64,000 bases of DNA from Verrucomicrobiia bacterium (GTDB lineage: Bacteria; Verrucomicrobiota; Verrucomicrobiia; Verrucomicrobiales; Akkermansiaceae), in contig CANHQJ010000006.1 in NCBI GenBank assembly GCA_947462875.1, positions 124,001 to 188,000 on the forward strand, written 5' to 3'. Shown piece by piece: positions 58,360-64,000 of this stretch (position 1 is the first letter of the stretch; every line of letters starts with the position of its first letter). The position numbers and the translations under genes were made by a program. Under the pieces are notes generated by a model. It was given only the letters and a program-made list of their open reading frames with translations, was not told where the DNA came from and made no database searches.

Positions 58360-59645
58360 AAACAACAGTCGATAGTCCTGAATTCACCGCATGGCTGCTG
58401 GGCGAACTGCCCCGCGAGCAAGCCGCCGCTTTCGAGCGCGCGGTGGCGGCCGATCCCGCCATGCAGTTGGCGGCGCGGGAACAACAACAATTTTTGCAGC
58501 AGATCGGCGGATTGCTCGGCGGCGCGCCGGCATCGCTCGATGGACGCCAGCGGGAAAAGATCCTCAGCGCCGCGCGCAGTCGCGATGCGGTGGAAAATGT
58601 CGTGGTGCCGATTTCACGTGGCACGCGCAGCTGGGGATGGATTTCCCTGGCCACCGCTGCGGTGGCGGTGATGGGCGTGTGGCTGGGCTGGCAAAACCCG
58701 CTCAAGGCAGGCAAGGGATCCTTGTCGCTGCAAGAGGTCACGCGTGAAATCGCCTTGCTTCCCGCGGATGCGGCTGGTTTTCCGCAAGACTCGTCGGGAG
58801 CATCCGGCGGCACGACCACCGCCGTGGGCGGTGGAAATACGGCGGCGCAACGGGATGCGTTGTGGAACCGCCAGCCTGATGAATACTTGCGCGTCATGGC
58901 GAAGCGCATCGCGGCCGATCCTTTGCCCACCGCTACCGAATTGCCCGCCTTACGCGACCGCGGTTTTGTGGAGGCATCGCAGCATCCCGTGGCGCCCTTG
59001 CCCCTGCGCATCGGAACGTCGTCCTGGTCCTGGATCAAACGCAGCGTGCTGGAACAGCAAACCCTGCCGCATCCCTCGATGGTGCGTGTGGAGGAAGTGA
59101 TCAATGCCTTTGCCCTGCCGTCTGGTAATGAAGCATCCGTTGCCGGTTGCACCGCGCGGACCATGCTGATCGATGCCTCATCTTCCACCGCCACCAAGCG
59201 GGTTTTGCTGAATTTACACAATGGCAACAAGGGCGCGCAAGCGATCGAATGGTCCTTCGTCGCTCCGGCGGGCTCGCGCTACCGTCTCGTGGGATTCGGT
59301 GCCGGGAACTCGCAAGCCGCCACCACTGTGTCTCTTCCCCAGGGAGCCAGCGTGCTGGTGATGCTGGAAGTGCAACAGCCCGCGGATGCCACGACATGGG
59401 GGGATCTGCGCTTCCGTATCAACGGACAAGAGGGATTCCTGCCCGTTCAGTCCGGCTGGGGCGATGCGGTGGATGGTGCATTTTTCTCCTTGTTGGCCGA
59501 TTACTGCGCATGGCTGCGCCAGCCTTCCGGGCCTCAGGCTCCTCTGTTGGAGACGGTGGCGCGTCTGGAGAAACTGTCTCTGACATCAGAGCAATTGACG
59601 GCTGTGAGCTTGATGAAAAAATCACTCGCTCTCAAAAATCAGTAA
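58356..59645 (+). CDS. Membrane anti-sigma-like protein carrying remnants of a VWA-associated domain architecture
   Basis: 429 residues, overlapping the sigma factor stop by four bases. Residues 1-60 resemble anti-sigma N-termini (DSPEFTAWLLGELPREQAAAFERAVAADPAMQ). One membrane segment is near 93-112 (WGWISLATAAVAVMGVWLGW). The extracytoplasmic part contains VRVEEVINAF, which in relatives precedes a von Willebrand factor A domain, and a RYRLVGFGAGNSQAATTVSLPQGASVLVMLEVQ stretch like the DUF3520 tail, but a full VWA domain with its MIDAS site is not visible between them. So it is a shortened version. Probably holds the sigma factor at the membrane and senses a signal; inference. Confidence 0.75.
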   Translation: MKTTVDSPEFTAWLLGELPREQAAAFERAVAADPAMQLAAREQQQFLQQIGGLLGGAPASLDGRQREKILSAARSRDAVENVVVPISRGTRSWGWISLATAAVAVMGVWLGWQNPLKAGKGSLSLQEVTREIALLPADAAGFPQDSSGASGGTTTAVGGGNTAAQRDALWNRQPDEYLRVMAKRIAADPLPTATELPALRDRGFVEASQHPVAPLPLRIGTSSWSWIKRSVLEQQTLPHPSMVRVEEVINAFALPSGNEASVAGCTARTMLIDASSSTATKRVLLNLHNGNKGAQAIEWSFVAPAGSRYRLVGFGAGNSQAATTVSLPQGASVLVMLEVQQPADATTWGDLRFRINGQEGFLPVQSGWGDAVDGAFFSLLADYCAWLRQPSGPQAPLLETVARLEKLSLTSEQLTAVSLMKKSLALKNQ

Positions 59646-59656
59646 CATCATTCATG

Positions 59657-59693
59657 CACGAGGACGTGGTTACTGCCCGTTCCTCGTGTTTTT
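59657..59693 (+). terminator. Terminator of the sigma/anti-sigma operon
   Basis: CACGAGGA (59657-59664) pairs with TCCTCGTG (59681-59688), followed by TTTTT. The rest of the 215-base gap to 59861 is AT-rich and shows nothing else. Confidence 0.8.
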
Positions 59694-59860
59694 CCTCTCA
59701 TTTTTTTCAATTTGTGGTTGCGGGAAAGGTGGAAAATGTTAGAGTTTCCGCGGCAAGTTCATTCTAACGCATTTTTGTTGTCAGTTGTGCTTGTCAATTA
59801 CCTAGCCGTAATTGGCCAACGGAGTCGTCTTGATCAAAAAAGACCTCCAAACTCCCCAAC

Positions 59861-60256
59861 ATGCATCAATTTCGTAGCAATAGACCGGTTTTCTGGATTC
59901 GAATCAGCGCGCTCAGTTTTTTTCTCTGGTTGGCGTCGGCTCTCGGACTGGCCGGATTGAGCTGTTATGCCGTGTGGTATTCCAGCCATGAAATGATGCT
60001 GATGGTGCTCTGCGGCATCGGCGTCTTTGTGTTGACTTGGTTGCTCTACATGCTGGCATCATCGCTGTGCAAGTGCCCCCTGTGCCGAAGCGGCCCCATG
60101 TCATCGAAACGCTGTGTCCGCCACCGCAACGCGCGCCGTTTGCTTGGCAGCTACCGCATGCGCGTGGCGGCCGGCGTGCTATTCACCAATCATTTCCGCT
60201 GCCCCTACTGCGGCGAACCCACCCGCTGCCAGGCGAAGAAGCGCGACTGGGAGTGA
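59861..60256 (+). CDS. Two-pass membrane protein with zinc-ribbon-like cysteine pairs
   Basis: 131 residues. Two membrane segments (about 13-36 and 46-68) are followed by a basic cytoplasmic tail with four cysteine sites: CKCPLC (70-75), C85, CPYC (114-117) and C123, resembling a zinc ribbon. The tail is arginine-rich (RHRNARRLLGSYRMR). No family recognised. The gene lies alone between the sigma/anti-sigma operon and ligA (convergent, 38 bases apart). Confidence 0.7.
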   Translation: MHQFRSNRPVFWIRISALSFFLWLASALGLAGLSCYAVWYSSHEMMLMVLCGIGVFVLTWLLYMLASSLCKCPLCRSGPMSSKRCVRHRNARRLLGSYRMRVAAGVLFTNHFRCPYCGEPTRCQAKKRDWE

Positions 60257-60294
60257 TTCGCGTTTTTTTGCAGAGGATGGGAGCGTGATACAAG

Positions 60295-64000
<3,706 letters not shown>

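Overview
The window looks like chromosomal DNA of a GC-rich member of the Verrucomicrobiota (PVC group). The main pointers are a Planctomycete-type cytochrome/DUF1549-DUF1553 protein directly followed by a DUF1501 protein, a ThuA-domain protein, another large secreted protein ending in a c-type haem domain, a short lysine/alanine-rich histone-H1-like protein, and many secreted Tat-type or lipoprotein products next to ordinary bacterial housekeeping genes. This assignment is inference from gene content; no rRNA is present.

Layout. 1-9.6 kb: enolase, a RimB-like protease overlapping rimK, an LptF/LptG-family permease, a YiiX-like hydrolase, HU, a sugar isomerase-like TIM barrel and Tex. 9.7-10.0 kb: a ParE/RelE-type addiction module whose toxin is cut off, apparently by a deletion that also shortened the neighbouring ADP-ribosylglycohydrolase. 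10-14.3 kb: amine oxidase, dihydrodipicolinate-synthase-like protein and 4-hydroxyproline epimerase-like protein, a possible hydroxyproline-use cluster. 14.3-17.1 kb: exported MsrA, a secreted HtrA-type protease and beside it a degenerate protease with a PDZ domain inside its fold. 17-31.4 kb: Ser/Thr kinase, membrane proteins, prepilin peptidase, H1-like protein, rRNA methyltransferase, histidinol phosphatase, Pta, ThuA protein, tRNA-Gln, a BlaI/M56 regulatory pair, MazG and a subtilase.

31.4-33.0 kb is the most distinctive region. Two AT-richer genes sit in units that each begin with a TTRRRY-like box and end with an attC-like site, with no integron integrase anywhere in the window. Both sites share the same 5-nt unpaired spacers (AAGYC on the left, TCATC on the right) and extrahelical bases, and each unit's terminal R box is the exact complement of its own first bases. 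This is read as a small integrase-less integron cassette cluster inserted exactly at the stop codon of a parvulin gene.

33-47.4 kb: parvulin-cutC-metallophosphoesterase (overlapping), a LOG-family protein, initiator tRNA with two extra copies of its 3' end beside it (probable integration scars), an LssY_C lipoprotein, lspA-ileS, a cytochrome-type secreted protein, and a gmk-coaC-unknown-nuclease operon. 47.5-64 kb: an MsbA-type exporter, a 2-oxoacid dehydrogenase E1alpha-E1beta-E2 operon, the cytochrome/DUF1501 pair, an ECF sigma factor overlapping a membrane anti-sigma-like protein, NAD-dependent DNA ligase, and an lnt gene that runs off the window.

Starts were chosen from family alignment memory and local context; no database search was possible. 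Promoter and terminator calls are pattern matches only.
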